This document shows, piece by piece, positions 57,249 to 64,000 of a stretch of 64,000 bases of DNA. The translations under genes and the position numbers were made by a program. The notes beneath the pieces are model-generated. The model was not told the DNA's origin and searched no databases. It was given only the letters and a program-made list of their open reading frames with translations. Every line of letters starts with the position of its first letter. Position 1 is the first letter of the stretch. The stretch comes from Mucilaginibacter sp. OK283. Lineage in GTDB: Bacteria > Bacteroidota > Bacteroidia > Sphingobacteriales > Sphingobacteriaceae. The DNA lies in the NCBI RefSeq assembly GCF_900110415.1, contig NZ_FODR01000016.1:1-64000 (forward strand). Direction: 5' to 3'.

Positions 57249-58583
57249 TTTAGCAAACTCCGTCACAACTTCGCCCAGGTCATAAACAGGCACTTCGCTT
57301 ATGGTGCCTGCTATAATACTTGTTGCGGCAGCCGAGCGGTAACCCGCCGCGCAGTGCACAACAATTGGCTTATCTGCAGGTATTTCATCAATACGTTCCC
57401 GCAGTTCGGGAAGAGGGATATTGATGGCATGTTTAAATATTTTACCCTCATTTACTTCGTTGGTATTCCTGACATCTATGATGGTATAGTTTTCGGGCCG
57501 GGCCTTAAAATCTTTAAGATCCAGATCGGGGAGGTTTTCAATAATGTTTTGGGGCGATAGCTGTATAGCCATGATGTTGCTTTCATAACCTATTTTGGCA
57601 GCTTTTTTTACCAATAAATCGGCAGTATCGTCATCTTCTGCAACAAGGTAAAATTTTTCGTCGGGCTGCAGTATCGAGCCTAACCAGGTTTCAAACTTGT
57701 CGCCATCCTGCAGGTTGATAGCGCCCGGAATGTGGCCGGCACTGAAAAGCGTTTTAGGCCGACTATCTATAATGGCGATTTTTTCCTGCAATTGAATATC
57801 GGCCTCAAATTTTACGATGTTATCAATACTTTGTTGAAATTTAGCAGCACCGGCTTTATTCAATTCTACATCATAACCAAAGTATTTTGGTATAAATGGC
57901 TGGTCGGCCATGAGGGTTTTGATGAAGGTTGCCTCGTCCATCAGTTGCAAGGCGTAATTTTCCTGTATTTCGCGGCCGATAGTACTTTGCAGGTTGGGGC
58001 TCATATTTTTGCCACAAAGTGAGCCCGGGCCATGCGCCGGATAAACTATAACGTTTTTGGGCAGGGTCATGAGCTTGTGGCGGGTGCTCAGATACATTTG
58101 TTTGGCCAGTTCTTCTTTTTTGGCAGTAATGTTGCCCACATTTTCGCGCAGATCGGGGCGGCCAACATCACCCACAAATAGGGTATCACCGGTAAAAACG
58201 GCTGTTTCTTTACCTTCTTCGTCTACCAGCAAAATACAAATAGAATCGGGGGAGTGGCCGGGGGTATTGATGGCTTTTAGCTTCACATCATTCAACTGGA
58301 TAACATCGCCATCGTCGAAGGTTTCATGGGGGTAGGTGGCGCCGGTAAGCTTGCTGCAATAAATAACGGCATCAGTAACCTGGTGAATTTCAAGGTGCGA
58401 ACTCACAAAATCGGCATGGGGGTGGGTTTCAATAACGCCCACTATATCGGCATTGTGCTGGGCTGCAAGGGAATAATATGGCAGAGGATCGCGCGCCGGA
58501 TCAATAAGGATCATTTTGCCTGTGCGAATAACGGCGTACGATGCATGCGCCAAACCTTTGTCGTAGAACTGCTGGATAATCAT
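57231..58583 (-). CDS. MBL-fold hydrolase with two rhodanese domains
   Basis: 450 residues from the ATG at 58583, 8 bp after a TATCTTTG -7 element; the longer frame to 58658 is rejected. The N-terminal metallo-beta-lactamase domain has T-H-P-H-A-D, P-G-H-S-P-D-S and G-D-T-L-F, as in persulfide dioxygenases. Two rhodanese domains follow. The first lacks its Cys (V-A-E-D-D-D-T-A) and is likely inactive; the second has C-A-A-G-Y-R-S (active Cys). Probably oxidises and transfers persulfide sulfur. The C-terminus is written in heptamer repeats. Confidence 0.9.
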   Translation of the reverse strand: MIIQQFYDKGLAHASYAVIRTGKMILIDPARDPLPYYSLAAQHNADIVGVIETHPHADFVSSHLEIHQVTDAVIYCSKLTGATYPHETFDDGDVIQLNDVKLKAINTPGHSPDSICILLVDEEGKETAVFTGDTLFVGDVGRPDLRENVGNITAKKEELAKQMYLSTRHKLMTLPKNVIVYPAHGPGSLCGKNMSPNLQSTIGREIQENYALQLMDEATFIKTLMADQPFIPKYFGYDVELNKAGAAKFQQSIDNIVKFEADIQLQEKIAIIDSRPKTLFSAGHIPGAINLQDGDKFETWLGSILQPDEKFYLVAEDDDTADLLVKKAAKIGYESNIMAIQLSPQNIIENLPDLDLKDFKARPENYTIIDVRNTNEVNEGKIFKHAINIPLPELRERIDEIPADKPIVVHCAAGYRSAAATSIIAGTISEVPVYDLGEVVTEFAKNVHGS

Positions 58584-58591
58584 AACAGCCG

Positions 58592-58599
58592 CAAAGATA
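58592..58599 (-). promoter_or_regulatory. TAnnTTTG -7 element, MBL-rhodanese gene
   Basis: TATCTTTG on the minus strand, ending 8 bp before the ATG at 58583. Confidence 0.6.
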
Positions 58600-58714
58600 A
58601 CTGTTTGGCGGGGATGTTTTAAGGCCGAAATGTTTGGAGGCTGTAAAGTTTGGAGCACTTGAACATTCCCTTTGACAAGCGAAATACAGGACTAAAAATA
58701 CCCCGATTAAAGGT

Positions 58715-59212
58715 TTAATAAAAATTATAAAACGTATAAGAAAGACTGTCATTTAAACCCCAGCCAATATTTTTTGAATCGAGCAATAGCTGGAAAGCCC
58801 GTTCTTCAAACTGGTCAAGTAAATCCTCTTTTTTGAGGAGTTTTAAAGCGCTTGCATAGGTACTGGAAAGGCTGTTATAAAAAGTCTCGTCTATGTCGCC
58901 ATAGTCGTTTGTGAATTGAATGCCTGTTTGCACGTAAAAAAGCATCAACGCTGCCAAAAGCGCCGCAGAGGCCTCCAGTTTTTTAAATTCGCTAATGTAT
59001 TGTTTACCCTGTTTTAAGTTATAGCCGAAACCTCGCTTCGGATAAAAGGTCTCATATACTTTGGCCTGGTATTTTTCAAATAAGCCATCTTCATCCGGCT
59101 TGAAATAAAAGTCGAGATATTCTTTTACCTGTTTGTTTTTTTTATATAAGTCGGCTAATATTTCAATCAGCGCCTTTTTGTCGAGTTTAGTAAGGTCGTT
59201 TTTGAGGGCCAT
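58715..59212 (-). CDS. DUF6155 protein
   Basis: 165 residues from the ATG at 59212 (a TTG at 59218 is also in frame). Helical, starting L-T-K-L-D-K-K-A-L-I-E-I-L-A-D-L-Y-K-K, with F-Y-P-K-R-G-F-G and F-Y-V-Q-T-G-I-Q-F-T-N-D-Y-G-D-I-D, as in DUF6155. Function unknown. The 299-bp upstream gap (59213-59511) contains only small hairpins (GCCTC-TCC-GAGGC; CTGTTT-TAC-AAACAG) and no gene. Confidence 0.75.
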   Translation of the reverse strand: MALKNDLTKLDKKALIEILADLYKKNKQVKEYLDFYFKPDEDGLFEKYQAKVYETFYPKRGFGYNLKQGKQYISEFKKLEASAALLAALMLFYVQTGIQFTNDYGDIDETFYNSLSSTYASALKLLKKEDLLDQFEERAFQLLLDSKNIGWGLNDSLSYTFYNFY

Positions 59213-59511
59213 TATCAATTTTTTTTATGCGGAATAATATACTTTAAATACAAACATAGTAAAGTGCTTCAATTGGGAATGCCATGGTACTTGTAAAACA
59301 TGGAAATCGTTTTTAAAAGTTGATCCTGAAGAAGTTAGTTCCTAAGGAGCAAAAAGTTAACTGTTTTACAAACAGTGAGCCTCTCCGAGGCAGCTTAAAA
59401 TTATATAATCATTTACAGGTTAGCGATTTGCTAATGAAAGTTGAAAAGTGATTTTCCTGGCTTGTAAAGTTTAATGTGCCGCGTTGTGCGAAGGAACATC
59501 TCAAAAGCTCA

Positions 59512-59832
59512 TCAGTTTGAATTTAAAATTCTGCCCTTTTGAATATTATATTCGTTTTCTGTGATTGCGCCGCTATCTAACAACTGCTTATACTTTTGCA
59601 ATTCATCTGCAGGCGATTGATTGGGGAAGCCGTAAAATGGTTTTTCATCTATTCGCCTGGTGCAATAAACAATTATTACACCGAATATGCTAAGAAACAG
59701 GCCCAATAGCAGCCCGCCGACTGAGCCGATTGTTCTTTTTGAACCTGCGTTGTATCCCCAGATAGCAGGTATAAACCACATGCCACCAAAGGCAATAATA
59801 ATTAAAATGATTTCAGGTGCGCCGATTCCCAT
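59512..59832 (-). CDS. SHOCT-domain membrane protein
   Basis: 106 residues: two transmembrane helices (I-I-L-I-I-I-A-F-G-G-M-W-F, and G-L-L-L-G-L-F-L-S-I-F-G-V-I-I-V) followed by a cytoplasmic C-terminal SHOCT module (L-Q-K-Y-K-Q-L-L-D-S-G-A-I-T-E-N-E-Y-N-I-Q-K-G-R-I-L). SHOCT modules mediate oligomerisation; the protein's task is unknown. Confidence 0.82.
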   Translation of the reverse strand: MGIGAPEIILIIIAFGGMWFIPAIWGYNAGSKRTIGSVGGLLLGLFLSIFGVIIVYCTRRIDEKPFYGFPNQSPADELQKYKQLLDSGAITENEYNIQKGRILNSN

Positions 59833-59987
59833 ATTGTAATCAGGTTTTAAGGTGAAAAGGTTATTTATTAAGCGATCAAGGTATAAAATAGTTTAATGAT
59901 TTAGCTTGTAAAGCGTAAAAATATTTGTTAAGAAAGTGTTTTCCGCAGCTGCTATATCCTGTTACCGTACACTTGCTACTAAACCAG

Positions 59988-62057
59988 CTACCAAATAGCC
60001 GTTCTGGCCTCCGGTTTTTTGTACATTTTATCGCCGGGCTTAATCTTAAATGCTTTGTACCATGCATCGATGTTGGGTAGGGTGGCGTTAACGCGGTGTT
60101 TATCTGGCGAGTGTGGGTCTGTAAGAATGCGTTGGGCCGTGGCCTCGGGACGTTGCAAACTACGCCATACCTGCGCCCATGACAGGAAGAAACGCTGATC
60201 GGGTGTAAACCCGTCTATCGTATTGGTCGATTGGCCTTGTTTTGTTTTCGAAAAGGCCTCGTAAGCTATACTTAAACCACCCAAATCGGCAATATTTTCG
60301 CCAAGGGTTAGCTTACCGTTTACATGCAGGGTATCCAACACAGTGAGTTGGTTATATTGCACTACCAACTGGTTGGCGCGTACTTTAAACTTGTCGGCAT
60401 CGCTTTTTGTCCACCAATCGCGCAGGTTACCCTGGCCATCGTACTGGCTGCCCTTATCGTCAAATCCGTGGGTGATTTCGTGACCTATTATGCAGCCTAT
60501 ACCACCATAGTTTACAGCGTCATCTGCCTTTAAATCAAAAAAAGGAAATTGCAATATGCCTGCCGGGAAAACAATCTCGTTGTTGATTTCAGAGTAATAG
60601 GCGTTTGCGGTTTGCGGAGTTATTCCCCAGCGGCTTTTATCAGCCGGCTTACCCAGGCGGCTGATCTCAAAACGGTAGCGCCATGCCGATATATTACGTA
60701 GGTTGCCTACATAGCTGCCGCGTTTAATCATTAAGCCGTCGTATGTTTCCCATTTATCGGGGTATCCTATTTTTACGGTAAGGGCATTCAATTTCATTAA
60801 CGCGTATTCTCTTGTTTCGGGGCTCATCCAATCCAGTCGCTTAATACGGTCGCTCAGTGACGTTTTCAGGTTGTTTACGAGTTCTGCCATGCGCTTTTTA
60901 GCCTGTGGCGTAAAATACTTTTGTACATACAATTGCCCTAATAACTCGCCCATGCCACTGTCAACAAATTTGCTCACGCGTTCGCTGCGCGGAGGTAGTT
61001 CCGTTTCACCTGTTAATACGCTGTTATAAGCAAAAGTCGCTTTTACAAAAGGCGAGCTTAGTTGTGCTGCAGTCCCCCTAATCATGTTCCACTTTAAAAA
61101 AACCTTCCAGCTTTCAACCGGCGCCGCCGCCAATAAAGAATCGACAGTTTTAAAAAACGAAGGCTGGCCTACCAGAATACTATCCTGTTCGGGGATATTC
61201 AAACTATGCAAAAGTTTTACCCAGTTTAAATGCGGGGTAACTTTGTTAAAATCGGCAACCCGAAATTTATTGTAAATAACATATGGGTCGCGCATGGTTA
61301 CACGGCTAAGCTGTGCTTTTGCCAATATGCTTTCGAGGTTATATACTGTTGTTGCATTCCTGCCTGCTTCGTCCGGGTTGCTACCGGTTAGTGTAAATAG
61401 GGTCGCAATAAGCGTCTTTAACGCACCCTGTACTTTTTTTGATCGGGTGTCATTTTTTAAATAGTAGCCCCTGTCGGGTAGCGAAATGCCGCCCTGGCCA
61501 AGGTTAATAATATATTTTGATGTGTTTTTATTATCCTGGTCAATCCCCAACCTGAAAAGTTCGGGGGTGCCGTTAATACGTTCAAAAACCAGTTCGTTAA
61601 TAAGATCGTCGAAACTGTTGATTTTGTCAATGCGCTCCAGATCGGGTATAATGGGCGAATAACCTAGTTTTTCAATAGTAACGCTATCCATGCCGCCGGC
61701 GTAAAAGTCGCCAACACGTTGTATGAGACTGCCTGCAGGTGCGGTTGCCGCTTGCCGGCTTGCCGATTCCAATAACCCCAAAAGTCTTTGAGTATTTTGC
61801 TGGCGCAGGATGGCAAAACTACCCCAACGTTCTATTTTGGTGGGTATTGGGTTGTTTTTTATCCAGTTGCCGTTGCTGTATTCAAAAAAATCATCGCCAG
61901 GTTTAATGGCAGTATCCATATTAGGCGGGTCGATGAACTTTTTTCTTACGGTACTTTGGTGTTTGTGTTTTGGTGGTGTTGCTTTTATATTTACCTGTGC
62001 ATTTGCCGATAACGATAAGGCGCATATCAGTATAAACCACCAAAGTTTTAACATCAT
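59988..62057 (-). CDS. M13-family metalloendopeptidase (PepO/neprilysin-like)
   Basis: 689 residues with a signal peptide (cleavage near A-N-A-Q). Zinc site H526-E-I-T-H530 in G-H-E-I-T-H-G-F, third ligand in G-E-N-I-A-D-L-G-G-L, plus the N-A-Y-Y and V-F-P-A-G-I-L-Q substrate motifs. Extracytoplasmic peptide degradation. Ends at R-T-A-I-W, the usual C-terminal W of the family. Full length for the family. Confidence 0.95.
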   Translation of the reverse strand: MMLKLWWFILICALSLSANAQVNIKATPPKHKHQSTVRKKFIDPPNMDTAIKPGDDFFEYSNGNWIKNNPIPTKIERWGSFAILRQQNTQRLLGLLESASRQAATAPAGSLIQRVGDFYAGGMDSVTIEKLGYSPIIPDLERIDKINSFDDLINELVFERINGTPELFRLGIDQDNKNTSKYIINLGQGGISLPDRGYYLKNDTRSKKVQGALKTLIATLFTLTGSNPDEAGRNATTVYNLESILAKAQLSRVTMRDPYVIYNKFRVADFNKVTPHLNWVKLLHSLNIPEQDSILVGQPSFFKTVDSLLAAAPVESWKVFLKWNMIRGTAAQLSSPFVKATFAYNSVLTGETELPPRSERVSKFVDSGMGELLGQLYVQKYFTPQAKKRMAELVNNLKTSLSDRIKRLDWMSPETREYALMKLNALTVKIGYPDKWETYDGLMIKRGSYVGNLRNISAWRYRFEISRLGKPADKSRWGITPQTANAYYSEINNEIVFPAGILQFPFFDLKADDAVNYGGIGCIIGHEITHGFDDKGSQYDGQGNLRDWWTKSDADKFKVRANQLVVQYNQLTVLDTLHVNGKLTLGENIADLGGLSIAYEAFSKTKQGQSTNTIDGFTPDQRFFLSWAQVWRSLQRPEATAQRILTDPHSPDKHRVNATLPNIDAWYKAFKIKPGDKMYKKPEARTAIW

Positions 62058-62129
62058 AATTTATTACTTAAAAAATAAAGGTAATAAATTACAGCAAAAT
62101 GAAAAAAAACGTAAATTTACCAAACCGGT

Positions 62130-63002
62130 TCAAAATAAACCGGCATATTCCTCTGGCATTTTATCAATACTTTTAATCTGGATATCCTTAAAATAAACTT
62201 CGGCGGCTTCGCTTTGCAGCTGGAGTTTGCCTTTTGTTAGGGGTTTACTCTCGTTACCGTCCTGGTAGCCCAAATTTGACAGGGCATTTACAACATGGCC
62301 GTTTACAATGTAAACACTTTTATCGCCATAACAAATCAACTCCATCGTATTCCATTCACCTTTGGATTTTTCAAAGTTTTGGCGGCGCTGGCAAAATCCC
62401 TGATTAGGTGCGCCTACGCCCATGTAAACCCTGTCCGCATTTTTATCAAACACGTAATTGGGCACGCCGTCAGGCTTGCTGGCCCTCACGGTGGCATGGG
62501 CGGTGCCCACGTTCCAGTAGTCGCCAATGCCGCCTTCCATCACCTGGAACTCTTGTGATAACATCCAGGAATGAAAATAATCTGCGCCACACTCGCCCTG
62601 TGAATGGTATAACAAGCCCGAATCCATAGGTTCGTTTAAACGTGGTTCCCATTTCTTGGTGCCGAATTTGATTTTCAACCGGAGGCGATAATTCTGAAAC
62701 TCCTGTTTGGTATAAATACAGCCATATATTTCGCCGGTAATATGCAGTACAGGTTCGCCATTCTGCATCTCGATTGAAAATAAATTGCCTTCATTTTTAT
62801 CATAACCAATAGGTGGCAGCGTTTTCCCATCGACACCTTTCGGTGCTTCGCCTTTGTATGGATAGGTTAACCGGTAGCTTTGGTAAATGGTCCATTTGCT
62901 CATCTTTTTATCCATCAGCTTAACCCAGCCGTTATCAGGGTTAAAAGAAGTAAGGCCGGCCAAAACCAGGCAGCCAAGCGCAAGTGCTAAAGTTTTTTTC
63001 AT
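62130..63002 (-). CDS. DUF1080 / 3-keto-disaccharide hydrolase-like protein
   Basis: 290 residues, signal peptide, then a single concanavalin-like DUF1080 domain: G-W-V-K-L-M-D, Y-R-L-R-L-K-I-K-F-G, S-G-L-L-Y-H, E-F-Q-V-M-E-G and G-E-W-N-T-M-E-L. The family hydrolyses glycosides, in some members after 3-oxidation; exact substrate unknown. No sugar-locus neighbours. Confidence 0.88.
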   Translation of the reverse strand: MKKTLALALGCLVLAGLTSFNPDNGWVKLMDKKMSKWTIYQSYRLTYPYKGEAPKGVDGKTLPPIGYDKNEGNLFSIEMQNGEPVLHITGEIYGCIYTKQEFQNYRLRLKIKFGTKKWEPRLNEPMDSGLLYHSQGECGADYFHSWMLSQEFQVMEGGIGDYWNVGTAHATVRASKPDGVPNYVFDKNADRVYMGVGAPNQGFCQRRQNFEKSKGEWNTMELICYGDKSVYIVNGHVVNALSNLGYQDGNESKPLTKGKLQLQSEAAEVYFKDIQIKSIDKMPEEYAGLF

Positions 63003-63197
63003 AGTGGTGAGAAACTATAAGTTTAAGAAATTCAAATCAATTCGCAATCGATTGTAATTGCGTACTAATGTAAACAATCGGCATTGCAGAAATACTGCGA
63101 ATGCTAAAAAACGATCAGGAAATGTTTAAATGTTATTGAAAAAGGACATGATTGCGGGAACATAAAACCGGAGACGCTGTACCATCACATGTCGGCG

Positions 63198-63262
63198 AAG
63201 ACTCACCCTGTCGAGGCTACGCCCGACATCCCTCTCTTCTGCTGCGCAGGAAAGAGGGGTTT
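63198..63262. repeat. Palindromic sequence upstream of the DUF1080 gene
   Basis: ATGTCGG ... CCGACAT flanks a stretch containing CACCCTGTCGAGGC, and directly after it CCTCTCTTCTGC/GCAGGAAAGAGG forms a second hairpin. Related to the GGAGAGGGG hairpin after fumC. No gene in 63003-63392. Confidence 0.6.
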
Positions 63263-63284
63263 GAATATCGAGTAGGCCCCAAAA

Positions 63285-63389
63285 GGTCATTAGTCATTTA
63301 CGGCCAAATTTAATTGGTAGCCCTTGTTTTAAAAATTGACTAATGACAGCGAAGCGAAATGACTAATGACAAGCGCAGCGACAATGACC
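63285..63389. repeat. Inverted repeat of GTCATTA heptamer type
   Basis: GGTCATTAGTCATTT (63285-63299) opposes two copies of AATGACTAATGAC-like sequence (63337-63352 and 63358-63370) and a final AATGACC. AGCGAAGCG and AAGCGCAGCG fill the right side. The element reaches to within 4 bp of the rlmF stop. Confidence 0.75.
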
Positions 63390-63392
63390 AAC

Positions 63393-64000
63393 TCATTTCT
63401 TCACCCACTCCTTTTGTTCTTGGGGAGTAAAAAATGTCCAGGCCATAATGCGACTGGCCTTTTGGCCTTGCGACATATTGATGGTTTGTACCTCAACTGC
63501 GCCTGCTTTTTGCAGGGCGTTATATAAAATACGCAGGTTCTCTTTTTTTGATACCAGGGTGGTAAACCACAGGCATTGTTTGGCAACGCGGGTACTTTGG
63601 GTAGCCATTTGCTTTAAAAACGCGGCCTCGCCGCCGGGATACCATAATTCCATATTCTGGCCGCCAAAGTTCAATACGGGTTCTTCCCTGCCTGTTTTCA
63701 GACCCAGGTTATTCCATTTACGCTTGGAGCCCTCGGCTGCTTCTTTGATAGAGGCGTGGAAGGGCGGATTACATAATGTAAGATCAAACAGCTCGCCCGG
63801 TTTTATAGCGAATGTAAAAATATCTGCTTTGTGTTTTTGCAGGCGCAGTTCAATAGCGGCTTTTAATTCCTTACTCTGGTCTATTATTTTTTGTGCCGAT
63901 GCCAGGGCTTCCTCATCAATATCAACCCCGATAAAGCTCCAGCCATATTCCTGGTGACCTATGATAGGATAAACACAATTGGCGCCTACACCAATATCAA
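63393..64000 (-). CDS. rlmF: 23S rRNA adenine-1618 N6-methyltransferase, 5' end missing
   Basis: C-terminal 202 codons of RlmF; the 5' part lies beyond the window. The first full codon is GAT at 63998. SAM-binding D-I-G-V-G-A-N-C-V-Y-P-I-I-G, V-D-I-D-x-x-A-L-A-S-A, catalytic N-P-P-F-H, G-R-K-W-N-N-L-G-type segment (S-K-R-K-W-N-N-L-G), and N-F-G-G-Q-x-x-E-L-W are all characteristic. Methylates A1618 of 23S rRNA. An internal ATG at 63674 is not the start. Confidence 0.93.
   Translation of the reverse strand, partial: DIGVGANCVYPIIGHQEYGWSFIGVDIDEEALASAQKIIDQSKELKAAIELRLQKHKADIFTFAIKPGELFDLTLCNPPFHASIKEAAEGSKRKWNNLGLKTGREEPVLNFGGQNMELWYPGGEAAFLKQMATQSTRVAKQCLWFTTLVSKKENLRILYNALQKAGAVEVQTINMSQGQKASRIMAWTFFTPQEQKEWVKK

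Overview
The window comes from a Bacteroidota chromosome, most likely a Sphingobacteriaceae member of the Mucilaginibacter/Pedobacter type; the genus is an inference from gene content and style. The signs are abundant lipoproteins and outer-membrane beta-barrels, TAnnTTTG promoter elements close to start codons, few recognisable Shine-Dalgarno sites, a bacillithiol gene (bshB1), a kduI/short-chain-dehydrogenase/LacI uronate locus, NamZ, and many DUF families typical of the phylum. No rRNA, tRNA, CRISPR array, prophage or complete insertion sequence was seen.

Layout. 1-5.7 kb: heptamer array, class C serine hydrolase, two tandem TPR paralogues, a small membrane protein and a PHP-domain hydrolase. 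5.7-7.5 kb: YCII protein and an AT-rich islet with a HigA-like HTH protein and a class III nucleotide cyclase. 7.6-13.6 kb: fumC, a lipoprotein whose N-terminus is written in heptamer repeats, S1/P1 nuclease, low-molecular-weight phosphatase, GNAT acetyltransferase, hisS. 13.9-19.0 kb: beta-barrel, lon, TPR protein, HicB/HicA-like pair. 19-26.5 kb: gpmI with an overlapping lipoprotein gene, DUF4783-nadC, plsY, M48 peptidase, DUF2071, pabB. 26.6-31.6 kb: a leftward rel - Fur-family - DUF6922/AbiEii toxin-antitoxin - purA run. 31.7-37.4 kb: DUF4294, glutathione peroxidase, bshB1, winged-helix-like protein, lysine 6-aminotransferase, OmpA. 37.7-42 kb: kduI, SDR, LacI regulator, DUF4350-like, DUF4440. 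42.3-48.9 kb: ACC deaminase family, rluD, class IV aminotransferase, heptamer array and MITE-like element, lipoprotein, DUF3050, a frameshifted lipoprotein gene, an overlooked 53-residue antitoxin-like gene, fmt. 49-64 kb: namZ, LolC/E-like permease, ECF sigma plus an anti-sigma/beta-barrel fusion, mazG, mnmD, MBL-rhodanese, DUF6155, SHOCT, M13 peptidase, DUF1080, and rlmF (cut by the window end).

Most genes are housekeeping or envelope functions. The striking content is between and inside them. A family of period-7 repeats uses a different heptamer word at each locus, is usually arranged as two inverted arms, typically fills the whole space between two genes, and runs into stop and start codons. 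At least three other palindromic repeat families occur, one MITE-like element, and one ~95-bp motif present twice. Accessory modules are threaded between housekeeping genes, notably a toxin-antitoxin pair with overlapping ends inside the Fur-purA operon and a cyclase/HTH pair beside fumC.
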